The notes under the pieces were generated by a model. That model did no database searches. It was not told the DNA's origin and saw nothing but the letters and a program-made list of their open reading frames with translations. Made by a program: the position numbers and the translations under genes. 64,000 nucleotides of DNA from Sanderia malayensis (Eukaryota > Cnidaria > Scyphozoa > Semaeostomeae > Pelagiidae), in NCBI GenBank assembly GCA_013076295.1, contig RQOL01000867.1, positions 29,558 through 93,557 on the forward strand, given 5' to 3'. Positions 1-13,900 of the stretch are shown here, piece by piece (the stretch's first letter is position 1; every line of letters begins with the position of its first letter).

Positions 1-2767
1 TTTTCAAGTTTTATATCAGTGTTAGTGCTTCACTAGATTCAACGATGTCAACAATACCTAAAGATACAATGAGTGCAATTGAGCCATTGAAGAAAGGAGA
101 ATTGAAGAGCCATCAGTTGTATGAACGCAGAATTGACAGTGAGTCAAAGTTTGCTGTTGGTGCACCAATTGTGCATACCTCAAGTTTGCTTCAAGCTACT
201 GGAGAGGCAGTATACTGTGATGATATGCCTAAATTTGAAAATGAGCTCTATCTAGCTTTTGTTCTTAGTTCAAAAGCCCATGCTTATATTTTAAGCATTA
301 ATGCAGATGAAGCATTGGAGATGGATGGTGTAGTAAGCTTTGTTTGTCATAAAGATCTTAGCAAGGATAATAATAAGTTTGGGTTGACAGATGTTATAGA
401 TGAAGAGGTATTTGCATCGGAGAAAGTCAGTCATGTAGGCCAAATTATTGGGGCCATCATTGCTACTGACCAAACGTCAGCAAAAAGAGCAGCAAAGGTG
501 GTGCAAGTTTCATACAAAGAACTACCAGCCATTGTAACAATTGAGGAAGCTATTAAGGCTGAGTCCTTCCTTGTAAGACCTATAGAACTCGCGAAAGGGT
601 CAATTGAAGATGCATTCAATAACTGTGATCATGTTTTAAACGGAGAAATGAGAACAGGAGCACAGGAGCAATTTTATTTGGAGACACAGGCAACAATTGC
701 TGTTCCCAAACGTGAAAATGGTGAAATGGAAATTTTTCCATCCACACAGAGTCCAAATGAAACTCAATTGATAGTAGCAAAAGTGCTTGGTGTACCAGCA
801 AATAGAATTGTTTGTCGTGTGAAAAGGATAGGTGGTTCATTTGGTGGAAAGGAAACAAGGTCCATTCCAATATCTGCCGCAGTAGCAGTTGCTGCCAATA
901 AGGTAAATAATCTTCTAAATATTTGTATTATTTTACTTGTAATTTTGATAAGCCACCTGAAATATTTTTCCTCCATAACTGTAGGTTGGTAGACCTGTGA
1001 GAACAATGCTTGACCGTGATGAAGATATGCTGATATCTGGAACCAGACATCCATTCTATGCGAGTTACAAGGTTGGTTTCAACGAAGATGGTCGAATCAA
1101 AGCCTTTGAGGTGGACTTGTACCTCAATTGTGGCTGGAGTCTTGATCGTTCACTTGCAGTTTTAAAACGAGGGATCTTTTTCTGTACAAGTGCTTACTTT
1201 ATACCAAATATCAGAACGAGAGGGTATTGTTGTAAAACGAATTTGGCTTCAAATACAGCGTTCAGGGGCTTTGGAACCCCACAAGGTTTGTACCTGTCCG
1301 AAACTGACAATAATGAGGCAAATACGTGTGTAATTTTCCAGGTATCGTAGCCATATTGTTGTTCTTGATAACAGGAATGATGGTTGGTGAAAACATGATG
1401 AACAATGTTGCATTATTTCTTGGTAAAGAAGTTGAAGATGTAAGACAGAAGAATTTACTGAGCCAAGGACAACTGACCCTCTATAACCAGGAAATTGAAT
1501 CTGAAACTTTAATTGATTGTTGGAACGAATGTCTGAAGCAAAGCAGTTTCTATCAGGTGAAGAAAGAAGTGAAGAAATTCAATGCTGAAAATAAATGGAA
1601 AAAAAGAGGAGTATCAATCGTTCCGACTAATCATGGCATATCGTTTCGTGAAAAAATCCTAAACCAAGCCGGTAAGTAATGATTTATCCAGATTTAGTCC
1701 AAATATTATGGCAAGCAATGAACTAATGAAAGAACGATTTTGTTTTATAGGAGCACTTATCAACATCTACATTGACGGATCTGTGCTTTTGAGCCACGGA
1801 GGAGTTGAAATGGGACAAGGTTTGTACACTAAAACGATCCAGATTGTAAGCGAAACATTGAAGGTTGATATTTCAAAGATTCATGTTTTGGAAACTGCAA
1901 CTGATAAGGTGCCAAACACATCTACCACTGCCAGTAGTGTAAGTTCAGATTTAAATGGTATGGCTGCATACAATGCATGCCTTGAAATTAATAAGAGATT
2001 GAAGCCATTTAGAAAAGAAAATGTCTCGTGGGAAGAAGCAGTCCAGTCAGCCTACTTTGCTTGTGTCAGTTTGTCTGCAACAGGATTCTATGCAACTCCC
2101 AACCTCAATTACGATTGGAATACAAATTCAGGAAGATTATTTGCTTATCATACTACTGGAGCTGCCTGCTCAGTTGTTGAGATAGATTGTCTCACTGGGG
2201 ATCATCAGGTCCTAAAAACGGATATAGTTATGGATGTTGGACAGTCATTAAACCCAGCTATTGACATTGGCCAAATTGAAGGTGCATTTACACAGGGTTA
2301 TGGATTATTTATGATGGAGCAACTAGTTCATTCACCATCTGGTGTTCTTCTTACTCGTGGTCCTGGTGCCTACAAGATTCCAAGTTTCAATGATGTTCCA
2401 ACTGAGTTCAATGTTTCTCTTCTCAAAGGTTTGTCTCTATCTTAATTTAACTGTTGCCTATAACGTAATATTATCATACTCATTTATAAAGTGGCTGATG
2501 ATTTTAATTGCAGGCTCATCGAATCCTCATGCTGTTTATTCGTCAAAAGGAATTGGAGAGCCTTCGATTTCTCTTGCTTCGTCAGTGTTTTTTGCTGTTA
2601 AAGATGCAATTATTGCAGCAAGAAATGAACGTGGATTATCCTCACTTTTTCAACTTGATGCACCTGCAACTTGTGAAAGAATACGAATGGCATGTGAAGA
2701 TGAATTCACTCAACGTGTTCCTTTATTGCAACCAGGTACATTCACACCTTGGGGAATTCAGGTTTGA
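1..2767 (+). CDS. XDH: Xanthine dehydrogenase, copy 1 (3' part, five exons)
   Basis: Molybdo-flavoenzyme that oxidises hypoxanthine to xanthine to urate in the cytosol. The window opens inside a long exon, so the iron-sulfur and FAD domains are off the edge. Visible exons: 1-902, 985-1285, 1375-1671, 1751-2428, 2514-2767, all with GT-AG borders and consistent phase; sizes after the first match copy 2 exactly (301, 297, 678, 254 nt). They encode the molybdopterin domains: [26 protein letters not shown] (Glu typical of XDH rather than aldehyde oxidase), [33 protein letters not shown] and the KGIGEP active-site Glu. Odd points: GGSFGG where copy 2 has [14 protein letters not shown], and GEPSISL where copies 2 and 3 have GEPPLFL. 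The reading frame is intact as far as seen. It could be a functional paralogue or one under relaxed constraint. Family assignment is very sure. Confidence 0.93.
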
Positions 2768-3059
2768 ACTTCAGAAATTTAATTGGCGAAGGTGCGTATT
2801 GCGGCCTATCTGTATTCAGGAGCCCTTGTATAGCAGCTACACAAGGGCTCCTGAAACTACACTCTAGCTACTAATTTTCATCTTTTGACATTTACACATT
2901 TTTTTTTGGACTGCCTGTTTTGTATTGTTATTTGATTGGTTTTTGTATTGTTTTCAGTTTTGTATTTTTTTAATATTGTTTTGGCAGTTACTATGTTGAC
3001 AATGATATTATTAGGAAGCATAGTGTTTTTTAAGCATTTATAGGGACAAACTTGCGAAC
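2768..3059 (+). other. XDH copy 1 3' UTR/flank, shared with the other XDH copies
   Basis: AT-rich sequence after the stop codon. Its content (a stretch reading CTAGCTACTAATTTTCATC, then TTTTGACATTT, and repeated TTTTTGTATTG) recurs in reverse orientation after copy 2 (about 45950-46110) and copy 3 (about 63090-63180). The duplicated unit therefore extends past the coding region. A short inverted pair (AGGAGCCCTTGTATAG / TACACAAGGGCTCCTG, 2818-2853) could form a stem and is seen only in copy 1. Confidence 0.6.
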
Positions 3060-4944
3060 CGATTCCGTTGGATAAGAGCCCAGGTGTGCGCCCCATCGGA
3101 ATAGGAGAAGTGCTCAGACGAATAATCGGAAAGTCGATCATGTGTGTAGTAATCAAGCCTGATATTCTTAACAGTGCAGGCTTGTTGCAACTATGTGTTA
3201 GTACACAAGCTGAATATGAAACGGCTGTACATGATATGTATGACATTTTTGAGGAGGAGGGAACAGAGACCTTGTTACTTGTGGATGTAACAAATGCTTT
3301 TAACTCCCTCAATCGTCGTGTTCTTCTCAACAATATCAAATTTCTCTGTCCACCAATGGCAACTTACGTAACAAACTGTTATGGGAAACCTTCAAGGTTC
3401 CTTATAATTGATGGAGAAGAAATTAAATCTTCTGAAGGTACAACCCAAGGAGATCCTTTCGTCATGCCTGCTTATGCTATCGGGAATGTGCCACTTCTAC
3501 CCTTGTTAAAATCGTCTCATAGTTATCAGCCACCAATCGTCAAACATGCAGCATATGCAGATGATTTAGGAGGACCTGGTTGTAGTTATCACCATTTAAA
3601 GCAGTGGTGGGAGAACATTGAACAGTTTGGCCCACTTTTTGGATATTATCCTAATGCTTTTAAATCTTGGTTGATTGTCAAAGAAGACAAATTTGATATT
3701 GCTTATAAATATAAATATAACAAATATAAATATTACCGAGCGAGCCTGGTAGAAGTATTTAGAATCTTTCGTAGGAACTTCTGCAGCAAAAGATAACTAC
3801 GTCAAAGAGCTAGACAAAGAAAGTGGACAACTCAACTCAAAGTTTATGAAAAGTTGCAAAGTGAGAGCCACAAGCAGCCAATGCAGGATTCGTTAGTGGC
3901 TTCAGACACAAAATCACATAACACATAAGATTTATGCCAAACATCTCAGAATTTCTTCAGCCTTTTGACAAAGTAATTGATGACACATTCATGCCAGCAA
4001 TCACCGAAGGTGATCATTGCTCCAAAGATGAAAGGCTACTCCTGAGCTTACCGGTCAAACTTGTTGGACTTGGGATTGGGATTCCTATTTTCTCGCAGCT
4101 CTCAAAAATAGAATATCAAAACTCAAGGAAATTGACTGAATAGAGCTCTTTAAGATAAAGGATCAAACCACGGAGTATCAGCTTGACGAGCGGCTGCAGA
4201 CAGTCGTAAAGAAGACTTTTCTTAAAGAGAGAGAAGAGAAGAATAAAGAAATACTGGACGATCTGAGATCCAGAATGAAACCAGATATGAAGAAAGCGAA
4301 TGAGATCTCACAATTAAAAGGAGCATCTTCGTGGCTCTCCAGTTTACCCCTAAAATCGCAGAGCTTTTCTTTAGATAAAAGAGAATTTTATGATTCCATT
4401 CGTCTCAGATACAGATGGAGACTTAAGCTTATGTCTTCTACGTGTGTCTGTGGCAAACCGTACAACGGGGATCATGCAATGGCATGTCAGAGAGGTGGAT
4501 ACATCCATCACCGTCATAATGAGATCAGAGACTTGTTCATAAAGCTTGCAGAAGAAATCTCAAATGACGTTGAATGTGAACCACAACTTCAACCTTTAGG
4601 CATTATTCGTATATTTCATACTACTTTCCACAACACTTATCTATATGCTCTTCTGCATTTAAATATAATTATTAAACAGTCCTTTTTTATGGTTTTACCA
4701 ATGTCTGGCATTGTCACGGCCGAAAACTGTGCCGAAAAATGGGTGGTCGAAATTGATCTTCACCCCTTCACCCCTTCTCCTTTCATTGATGACCGCCAAT
4801 TTCGACTCCCGACCCTGCGCATGAGCAGAGGACAGTTAATTTGGACTTGTTCTGTTTTGTCTCTGGAAGTTTGGAAGTTTCTGACAACATCGGTTGGTTT
4901 TAATTATTATTTAGCTCGATTTGCAGAAGGCTTGGCTAAATAAA
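3060..4944 (+). pseudogene. Degenerate reverse-transcriptase retroelement
   Basis: Three open pieces in different frames (3068-3796, 3934-4143, 4275-4943). The first reads as a reverse transcriptase: DKSPGVRPIGIGEVLRRIIG, LLLVDVTNAFNSLNRR, SSEGTTQGDPFVMPAYAIG, and the catalytic box AAYADDLGG. The last has a C-terminal zinc-knuckle-like module (CVCGKPYNGDHAMACQRGG, then RHNEIRDLF at about 4438-4535). Frame breaks near 3720-3930 and 4143-4275 show it is dead. The left edge abuts the shared XDH 3' flank, so it probably inserted downstream of copy 1. I recall RTs of this type being common in cnidarian genomes, but the exact clade cannot be fixed from sequence alone. No terminal repeats were seen. 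Confidence 0.8.
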
Positions 4945-6270
4945 TTTTAGCATTGCGAAGTTTTATCAGTTACGGATGTTGTTTGGAAGAATTTGAAGTG
5001 AAAAGAAGAGAGCTGCATCTCACAAGCACAACTCTTGCCGAAATAGATTCGTGATATCAAGGACAGGCCTTAACCTAACCCAAGGGAAACGCATGGTGCA
5101 AGAATTTTGATATTTTCAGCAATATTCAGGTAAGCTATAGGAGACAATAGTTATAGCTTCAACTACGTCTTCAATGATTATTTTTCCAAAACAAATTTTT
5201 GCTGTTGGTGTTATAAACATAGTTGTACAAATTGAATACATTTATCTGAGGTGAGGCATTTAGGCCATTTTTGGAGTTTTCATCATTAACCTTCCTTTTT
5301 TGGAACTATCTTGAAAATTAATTTTCCACATTTATTGGTGTAATATAGCTGTTTCCAGGTCCCTCTTTTCTACTTTTACGCTACTAAGCGAAAATTTAAG
5401 TTCATGGAGACAATGTCTGGTGGTTTTATTTTTGATTGTGAATTGAATGTTTTCAGATTAGGTTACTACAATAATCATTTTATAACCAAAATATAAGTAC
5501 AATGTTTTTCGAAGTTGTTTAATTATTTCTATGTCATTCTGTTCTGTTTTGCAATAGCTAAAAGAATGTGAATTTGATTCACAGGCAAGCTGCAAAGAAA
5601 ACAATACTGGCAAATTTGTGAATCTTGCCCAAGTCTATATCTTATATAGATGTCAATAATATTCATATTTCTGCATGAACCAATACATACTATGTTAAGT
5701 CCTGATCTTCATAGAACAACAGAAGTTTATTTACAAACCAGAAAAAACAATATGACTTTTGTACTTTGTATCATTATAAATTCTCTTTGAAGCTGCCTCT
5801 CTTGTAAGCAAATCTTTTCAGAAGTTTATTATGGCCTCTCTCTCTATCAAGCTACCTCATTAAATTCTGAATTGTGCCAAACAGCAAAAAATGAGTTTAT
5901 CATTGAGAATTTTCTCAAATTGCAAATTTGTTTTTTATACCTTGTCTTCCATTTTGATAAGTTCCCCATGTAAAAGTGCTTGAAGTCAAAAGGGCTTCAA
6001 AGAGAATTATGACACTATGGAATTCAGCATAATTTTATTAACTTCATTCACAGTAAGAACCTGCAAAATAGAAACCAATATTTTAGTTTCTCATCAAAAG
6101 AGTATTTTTCCTGGAAGTACGCTGATTGGTTCTTTTTATAATGTTTTAAAGAAACTTCCAGTGATTTTCAACCACAACCAAGTACAGATTGGTTGGATAA
6201 AATCAGTTTGTCTTTATGCGAGTTTTTGCATAATTTTACACACTGGAAAACAACCTCGTTATAAATTCGT
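4945..6270. other. AT-rich intergenic DNA, no gene recognised
   Basis: Only short open frames without codon structure or splice context. Nothing recognised on either strand. Confidence 0.5.
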
Positions 6271-6273
6271 AAA

Positions 6274-6420
6274 TATGTTTGTGTCTCTGTCTGTTTGTTC
6301 AGTGATTTTCATAACAGGAGACGTGTCTCTTGAAACATCACAGTCGTAAATACTTGTTTATGACATAATAAACATCTATTCTTATTATGACCATCACTGA
6401 ACAGACAAACACAAACATAT
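6274..6420. repeat. Imperfect inverted repeat (MITE-like)
   Basis: A left segment with GTCTGTTTGTTCAGTGAT (about 6287-6304) is answered by ATCACTGAACAGACAAACAC (about 6392-6411) on the right, giving a stem of roughly 30 bp with few mismatches around an AT-rich loop. A second degenerate direct copy of the loop (CATCTATTCTTATTATG versus CCTCTATTCTTAATAT) lies to the right. It looks like a short non-autonomous element or its relic. Confidence 0.5.
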
Positions 6421-6639
6421 TCACGATAATGAGAAAATTATCTCTCAAAACGTCACACTCATGAACACTTTTCTTTATGATGTTAAACCTCTATTCTTAA
6501 TATCTCTATTGAGTGTCCAGCAATTAAGAAGAATTTATATATCTCAGATCCTCTTATAAGAATTCTTGCCAAGATCAGGTTAGGAGTTTCGTAACCATGT
6601 CTGAAAAATATCAGTCCTGTTGTTTCTTATAGAGTTGGT

Positions 6640-7100
6640 TTTATTTTGCGCGTTCTTGCTATAAAGCCGGCTTCCTCTAAAGTCGTTTTGGTTCATTTTG
6701 GTCGTTTAAGAAAGACACAAACGACCTAAAAACACACTAGTTCCACTTTGTCGCTTGAGTCCTTAGTCGGTTTTCATTTGGCGTGGGTCTTTTGGGTTGC
6801 TGAGATGGAATCTTTTCTATCTCTGTGACAGTTGTCGTTTGAGTCTTTCGGGTTTTTTGGGTGCTGTTTGTCTCCACTAAGTTTTTTCAATCGATTGGGT
6901 CTTTTCCAACGAAGCAAACGACTCAAACGGCTAATTGGAAGCCATACTTGATGCAGAAGAGAAGACATGTGCATCCAGCAATTGTATGTATAACGCGGAA
7001 CAGGGGACTCTTCGGACCAAGCTTTTTGTAGGGTCGTTTTCAACAGAGGACTGACCCTCTAAAAAATTAGCGAATCTAAGCACAACACAAACGTCACAGC
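6640..7100. repeat. Diverged copy of the TTAA-flanked TIR element family
   Basis: Low-complexity region rich in GTCGTTT / AAACGAC words. A block around 6790-6880 (GGTTGCTGAGATGGAATC, then TTTTCTATCTCTGTGACAG) closely parallels the internal block of the intact element at 45235-45861 (GGTCGCTGAGATAGAAAC, then TTTTCTATCTCGACGACC). I infer an old relative. Termini are not clear. Confidence 0.45.
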
Positions 7101-7140
7101 TTGTTTCTATGCGCTTTAACCATAAAACAGCATGCATTCG

Positions 7141-7920
7141 CCGCGAGCTTAAATCAATTTTTTGAAAGTGAATTCCCTTTTATCGTTTGTGACATACAAA
7201 TGATTATTAAAAGTTTAATCGCTTTAATTATTTATATCCAAACATAATCGGGGAATCTTCTTTTTCTATGTAAATCATAAGAAAATCTCGCTTCTATATT
7301 GCGTAGAAAACAACAACATCTCAGCTGGTTTGAGTTTTTGTTGGCCTACAAACGCCGTTAGTTACAGACTCTAGCTAGCTTTGATTTTTCTCAGTTATTT
7401 TGCTTGTCACGTTTGCCTTTCTCGCGAATTTCTCATGAAAACAATGATCCATGGACTAGACCATAAATAGCTAAGCAATTTCTGCTTTAAGTTGGAAATA
7501 TAGAAGATGGGAAATATGTGTTTGGCGGCCCGAAAGTACTTATGGTATGCCACCAGTTCTTCACTGAGAACTTTCAAGTATTGTTTATATGTCTTCACAA
7601 GTTTTGATATGGCATATTTTTGTCGTTACACCTAAATTGCTTGATAATTTGTTTTATGGTGGTGAATACTTGCTGGAGATTATTCGGTTGAGTATTTTAT
7701 GGACTACAGATCTATCAAACATCGCTTAACATCTGCGGCCGAATATAATTTTCCAATGTGTCATTACAGCAAGGAATCATCTTTGTCGTGCACCGGCTAT
7801 AATTGCATGGAAGTGGAAAGTATATAATGGTTTTGTTTATGTGGGTGGGTGTTTCAGCCCCTTTTTAATTGTTTTATTGTTTTTAGTTTTAGTAATCGAA
7901 AAGAGAAGAATGATAAAGTC
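7141..7920 (+). other. Upstream region of the TACC gene
   Basis: No coding structure seen. It must contain the TACC 5' UTR and possibly a splice acceptor: GTGTTTCAG at about 7850, or TTTTTAG at about 7885, lies just before the chosen start. Promoter motifs were not resolved. Confidence 0.35.
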
Positions 7921-10900
7921 ATGATGGATGGTTGGAATGAAGATGATTTTGACACTCTTCCGATTAAGCCGCGTGGAAAGAAGTCTTCTTCTCCTCTCCC
8001 ATCGCCAAATAACAACAAATTGATCAATGTTAATCCGAAAAGCGTATTCTCACAAGAAGAACCTTTGCTGACGAAAGGTAAAACATCGTTTGCTTTGTTT
8101 ATAGTGGTCCTTTTGCTTTCCTAATAGCGGTCTTTGTTTTGCTAATAGTGGTCTTTATGCTTTGCTTATAGTGGTCTTTATTCTTTACTTATGGTGGTCT
8201 TTATGCTTTGCTTGTAGTGGTCTTTATTTTTTACCTATAGTGGTCTTTATGCTTTTCTTATATAGTTGTCTTTATGCTTTGCCTATAGTTGTCTTTATGT
8301 TTTGCTTATAGTTGTCTTTATGTTTTGCTAATAGTGGTCTTTATGCTTTGCTTATAGTTGTCTTTATGCTTTGCTTATAGTGGTCTTTATTCTTTACCTA
8401 TAGTGGTCTTTATGCTTTTCTTATATAGTTGTCTTTATGCTTTGCCTATAGTTGTCTTTATGTTTTGCTTATAGGGGTCTTTATGTTTTGCTTCTAGTGA
8501 TCTTTATGCTTTGCTTGTAGTTGTCGTTATGTTTTGCTTATACTGATGCTAGTCAATGTCGAACATATCTCTAATTCGAAGGTTTCTCAACCCGAACAAT
8601 CCTCTAACTGCAATATATTTCTGACTTCTCAGACATGCACCTGAGGCTGGCTTTTCAGTGCATTCCTGAAACAGAGGCTACAGTACATTGCCTCTCCATG
8701 ACGTTGTTCTTTGTTTAGCACGATTTAAACTGCAATGTGTTTTTATTTGTATTGATTAGGTGGTGACAATTCACAGACTGATCTCGACTATGAAGTCACA
8801 TTGAAGTCCACAACAGAAGACGTTGAGGACGATTTTCAAGGCGTCATTGTACCAAGGGGTGTCCCAAAAGCCACCAACTATCAGCTACATTTCGATGACA
8901 ACGACTTTGACGATGAGAGGGACCCACGAGATTCCGGGTTCGAGCCCGCTTCTGGCGATGCTGACGTCATAAATCAAAGTGCAAGCCCAAGGAAGCACAA
9001 CGAGTCGATGCTGTTGAATAACACGCTCGAGAATATTACCGCCGCGAATGCTGAAGCGATCGATGAACGTGGTATCGAGGGTGGGAGCAAGAAGTTGGTT
9101 GGTGAAGGGGATCCTGTTAAACGTAGAGGTGTCACTTTCCAGGTGGAGAAGAATGAAAGCTTTCCTGCCAATCAAATGTTTCCCGGAGATTCGACCTTCG
9201 ATGCCGACGATGCGTCTGGCCTAAACGCGGATGAGGAATTTGGAGCCCTCAACAAAGGTAACGCGTTTTCTTGCAGACGACATTTGAACATGATGTCCAT
9301 GTATTCAGCTGCTTTTCTGGTGATTTTTAGCGCCCGTCGTTTGATTTTTCCAGGTGAGTTTATTGACAACCTCGATTTTCTTGAAAAGTGTGGTGAAAGT
9401 GACATCGAGAGAAGGGTAAAGAATTCATTACATACACGTTTTTATTTTCTTGTTATCATAAGAATTCAAATTAAGGCTACGTTCAAATGTAGCAGTGAAT
9501 GATTAGCTTTGAAATGCGTGTACCAGTTCTTATCTATAATCTTGGACCGTATTTTTTTCAGGAGAGACAAGCAGCGCTCGCGAGACAGTCTCTTTATCAA
9601 CGATTTGATCCTTTAGTGAAAGATGGAACACCAGTTAAAGCAGGTTTGTATACGCTGAGGCATTTGATGGTTATGTTCACGGAAGCTTGTATATAGCTAG
9701 TTGATTGCTGCTGTTGAATTTGGATTTAAATTGACATGATGTTCGGGGACCGTATGGGCGTATAGTTAACTGTATTCTTTCTACTTTTAGATCGAACAAA
9801 AAGTGCTGGTCTGGCCGCTTTGAAGGAGAGGTAATACGATACAGTTCAGAATAAAATTATTATGTAGCCTCTGAATGGAATATTTTTCAGATTAAACTCT
9901 TTTTACAAGTCGCTCGGCATCCTCGAGATTGACAATTTCATATTTTATAATTTCCCCAACATCGGTAGCCATGCTATACACTCGACTGGCCTATGAAATG
10001 CTCGAGATAGACGTTGAACATTACCTTTAATTGTTCAGAAACAATTCGTTGACAGGAATTGTGTTTACATCAATCAGAGTTGAAGCTTTTTACATTGGGG
10101 CTGCCGGGTCAATTTTTCTTAGGTTTTGAAGTCTTGTTTTGTGACATGCCGTTGATTCCCTTTTACGTCTTTGGGGGCTATTGTTTTCAGTTGTTTTCAG
10201 TCATTCCCAAGGGGGGCCGTGTTTGGTTGTGGGGGGGGGCTTATTAATTTTTTTTAAATTCTCAATATAAAATCTCAACATAAATGTTCTTAACTATAGG
10301 CTAATTTTTTGCTGTTTGCAAAATGGAAAAGTATTTGAATATTAGGCTTTACATCAATTATTTGGTCATTGTCATCTGAAACATCAAAAACATGCCATCA
10401 GTATCGCATTTTAAACTGATGATGATGATGATATCTCTTCATTTTGAACACAAATCGTCCGTAAGTTCAGCAAAAGGTTCTTACGTGGTGCATGCTTAGT
10501 GCACATTAGATATATCATGAGCTGATGAACGTAGCCAATGCTCAAATGTTACTAATTTTTGACTCCATTCAAGTTAATAAATAAATTTTGAATTGTCAAG
10601 GCCTAACATATCTTTTCTTTTGAAATTGAGAATGACCAATATGAAAAGGGGTTTAATTGAGAGGGGAACTTTAAACAGAGAGTTTAAGGTATCTTCACCA
10701 TATCTTGGTTTCTTCCAGAACTGAACAGTTGCTGCAAAAGTCAACGTTGAATGAAATTGCAGAAGTCTCTCAAATATCCTCTCCCGCTACGTCATCATCT
10801 GTTTCCATGACAACGAACGTTCGGTAAGTATGACGTGGTGATGGACTTCACCATGATCTAACGCCATCTTATTTGTCCACTATTCCAAACAGTAGCTAGA

Positions 10901-13900
10901 ATTGTGTAATTGGTGTACACTTTTTGAATTTTTAGGATCGAAATGTCGAGACAACGAGTGAGATATCAAATTCGCCAAAAGCTGCCGGAGTTGGATTGGT
11001 TGATGTAAGTATTCTTTTGCTTTTCACGATATCATTGCCCTGTGTTCATCTGCCAGCTCTAAATGAGCCAAATATCAACAATAATAATGACGAACCTTTG
11101 GAATATAGTACATCAATAACATTTTTGTAGTCTCGAGCTATTAGAACCCTCACCAATCATATTGTGGTGACTTAATGATATATGCACTATAAGACTGATC
11201 AGCATGCAATTAATAATTCATGTTATTGGCTGTTTTCTGGATTGATCGAGACCTGTTGGAGTTGGTAGGATGACTGTTCAATTTCACTGACCCCATGGCG
11301 TACACCATAAACCTGCCACTAAGATCAGCCAGCCTATTGTGAAAGCAACAATGTCGCTTTGCATAACAATCAATTTGTATTGGGCGACGTTTTTTGTGGA
11401 TCTCTGGCTTTTGCCTAGTTCATCATGTGTTTGAATGAAACGGATTTGTCCAGCTGCTGTTGCACGTACGATAGGTATTAAAAATTGAGTAGGATTTAAA
11501 GTTATGGCCGATAATAAGGAGACATCAGTCAGGAAAGCAGACGCCGCGAATGGAGATCATTGTTGTCAGGCCTGCGAGAGAAAGCTCGCAGGTTGCTTTG
11601 AACTGTTCAAATCTCTGTTGGGAGGACGGCGTAGAAAGGAACTCAATCATAGTTTACCAGAGCGAGAGCAAAGTGAACCTTCCAAGGAGTTGAATGTATC
11701 AAGAACTGTTGTAGCGAACGATAAAGACAGCAGTAGTTTGAGGGAGAGCTACCCGAAGGAAAGGAATTTAGCACGCAAACTGAATTGCCAGCTGAAAGCA
11801 CTGATGCGAACATTGATTTCGATCTCAATTCGTGGCTGAACATGAATCGGACTGAGGTACTCGTCGTGCTTAGCTTTAAGGAAAATTTATCGCCGCACAT
11901 TTTGGACTGGGCCGTCTGAGTTTTTTGTGCACCACGCCCTTTATTTTGGCTACTAATTTGAGCAAGGTTTTGTCAAAAAGGTAGGAGGAATTGAATGGAG
12001 AGGGGAAACATTGAAAGGAATCGTCGATATATAGTTCTTTCACTGAATAATTTTATCACTAAAAGCTTTCGCTGTTTATCACGGCATAAAACCACTTTGT
12101 CGCTGCACCTTAAGATAAGGCTTGGAGGAGGTGCTTTTGAGCGATGGAAATTCCCATGAGTGCAAGACACATGATAATCCTCCATATGTCATGTGTATTG
12201 CCAGCTGTTATGATATGCCGTGCAAGTGCGTCAAACATTCATTGATAGTTCTGGGGTATTTTCAGTGTGTCCTGCGCAATGTGGCCTAGTGAACTTATCC
12301 GGGGGTGCCGAGCAATATTACCTGGACGAATAAGGTTCGGTATGGTGCTACTAAAGGACTAAATTGTTTTGCTTTGCAGCCACTTCTCTATACCGAAAAG
12401 GACATGATAGCAAGAGATGCAAAATGGAAGAAACAACTGAAACAACTCGAAGCAATGGTAGTTAATTTGTTTTTATTCTATTTTGCATTGGATTGTGGAT
12501 TATCAATTACCAAGTATGTCACTAAGTGCGTGGTACTAGAGTCTCTGAAGAAGACCAGCCCGGCGCAGTTGTTTATTTATCTTATTTGTTGTTTATTTAT
12601 CTTATTTGTTGTTTATTTATCTTCTCAGCGAAGTGAGGAGATCGCAATGCGTGAACTTGTCGAGCAAGATGCAAAGGAAAAACAAGATTCTTTAAGAGGA
12701 GAAATGGATGAATTAAGGTGTGAAGATTTTTGGTTCATTATAGTTTAGTGGTAGTTATCACGGCGTTATATTTGAGACAGGCGAATTAAAGATATATATC
12801 TGTTTGCGTACAGGAAAGCAGTTGCAGAATACGAAAAGACAATCATACAATTATCAGAGACAACTCAGGAAGATACCTTATTGAAACAAGACAGGGTTTC
12901 TGAGCTGTTAAAAGAGAAAGAGCAGGTTTGTTGAAATAATTCTTCAGCCAGGCTTAAACCCGTTCTTCACTCTGCTGCATGTCTGATGATCTCACGCAAG
13001 TCATGCCAGCCTCTTATTGGTTCTGTGTCGACTATTTGCAGTTGCAAACCGAGTTAAATGCGGCAGACAGTTCGACGTACGATGCATACAAACGGATGGA
13101 AAAAATGAAACAGAACATCGATTCATTGAGACAGAATGAAGCTACACTCAATGCCTGTATCATAGACTATCAACAGAAATTAAAAGACTCGGAAGAAAGA
13201 TATCAGAACTTGAGAAAACAGGCCGAAGCAAGAGTAGAAAAGTAAGCGTTTTATATTATTGTTAGTGGCTCTGGAAGGCATCTCAGTCATGTGTCTCTTG
13301 AAGGCATCTCAGTTATATTTGTTAGTGTCTCTTGAAGGCATTGCACCAAGGCCTTGATTCAAGGATAGCAAAGTGCTTTACCAAGTCTAAATGTATCAGT
13401 TATACAAGCATCAGTTATGTATATCATCTTATGCCTGCAATAGAATGATTTAATGTTTTGTTCTTTAGAGCAAATATTGAGATTGAAATGGTGAAGAAAT
13501 CGAAAGAGGTTGATTTAGCTGGTTTACAAGCAGCTTTAAAGCAATTACAAGCAAAACATGCAGGCATCGAAATGGCATTACAGCAAAAGGTACGTCCTGT
13601 CATGGCATTATTGTAACGTATATTCCCTCGTATATTCGTTCTATTCCCTCGTTGTATGCTTCAATACCTTCTGTAAGCTGGGTCATAGCATTTTCCCCAA
13701 TTTCACAATAGCTTTCGGCACAAGACACGAATTGTGCCACACTGGAAAATCTTCATAGTATATCTTCATGTTAAACATCTTTTTGCTCAAACGAACTCCT
13801 CGGTCTAGGGAATTTCCACGTGATAAATATCAATAATACAGTATTACCCTATCACTGAGAAACTGAGTATTTTTCTGAAAACAATAGATAGAAACAATAG

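Noticed and set aside
1326..1374. Peptide ending CVIFQVS after FRGFG in XDH copy 1
   Set aside because: Intron read-through; the true donor is at 1286 and the acceptor ends at 1374, matching copy 2.
8105..8545. Possible CRISPR-like array
   Set aside because: Units are contiguous with no spacers, in an animal intron; it is a minisatellite.
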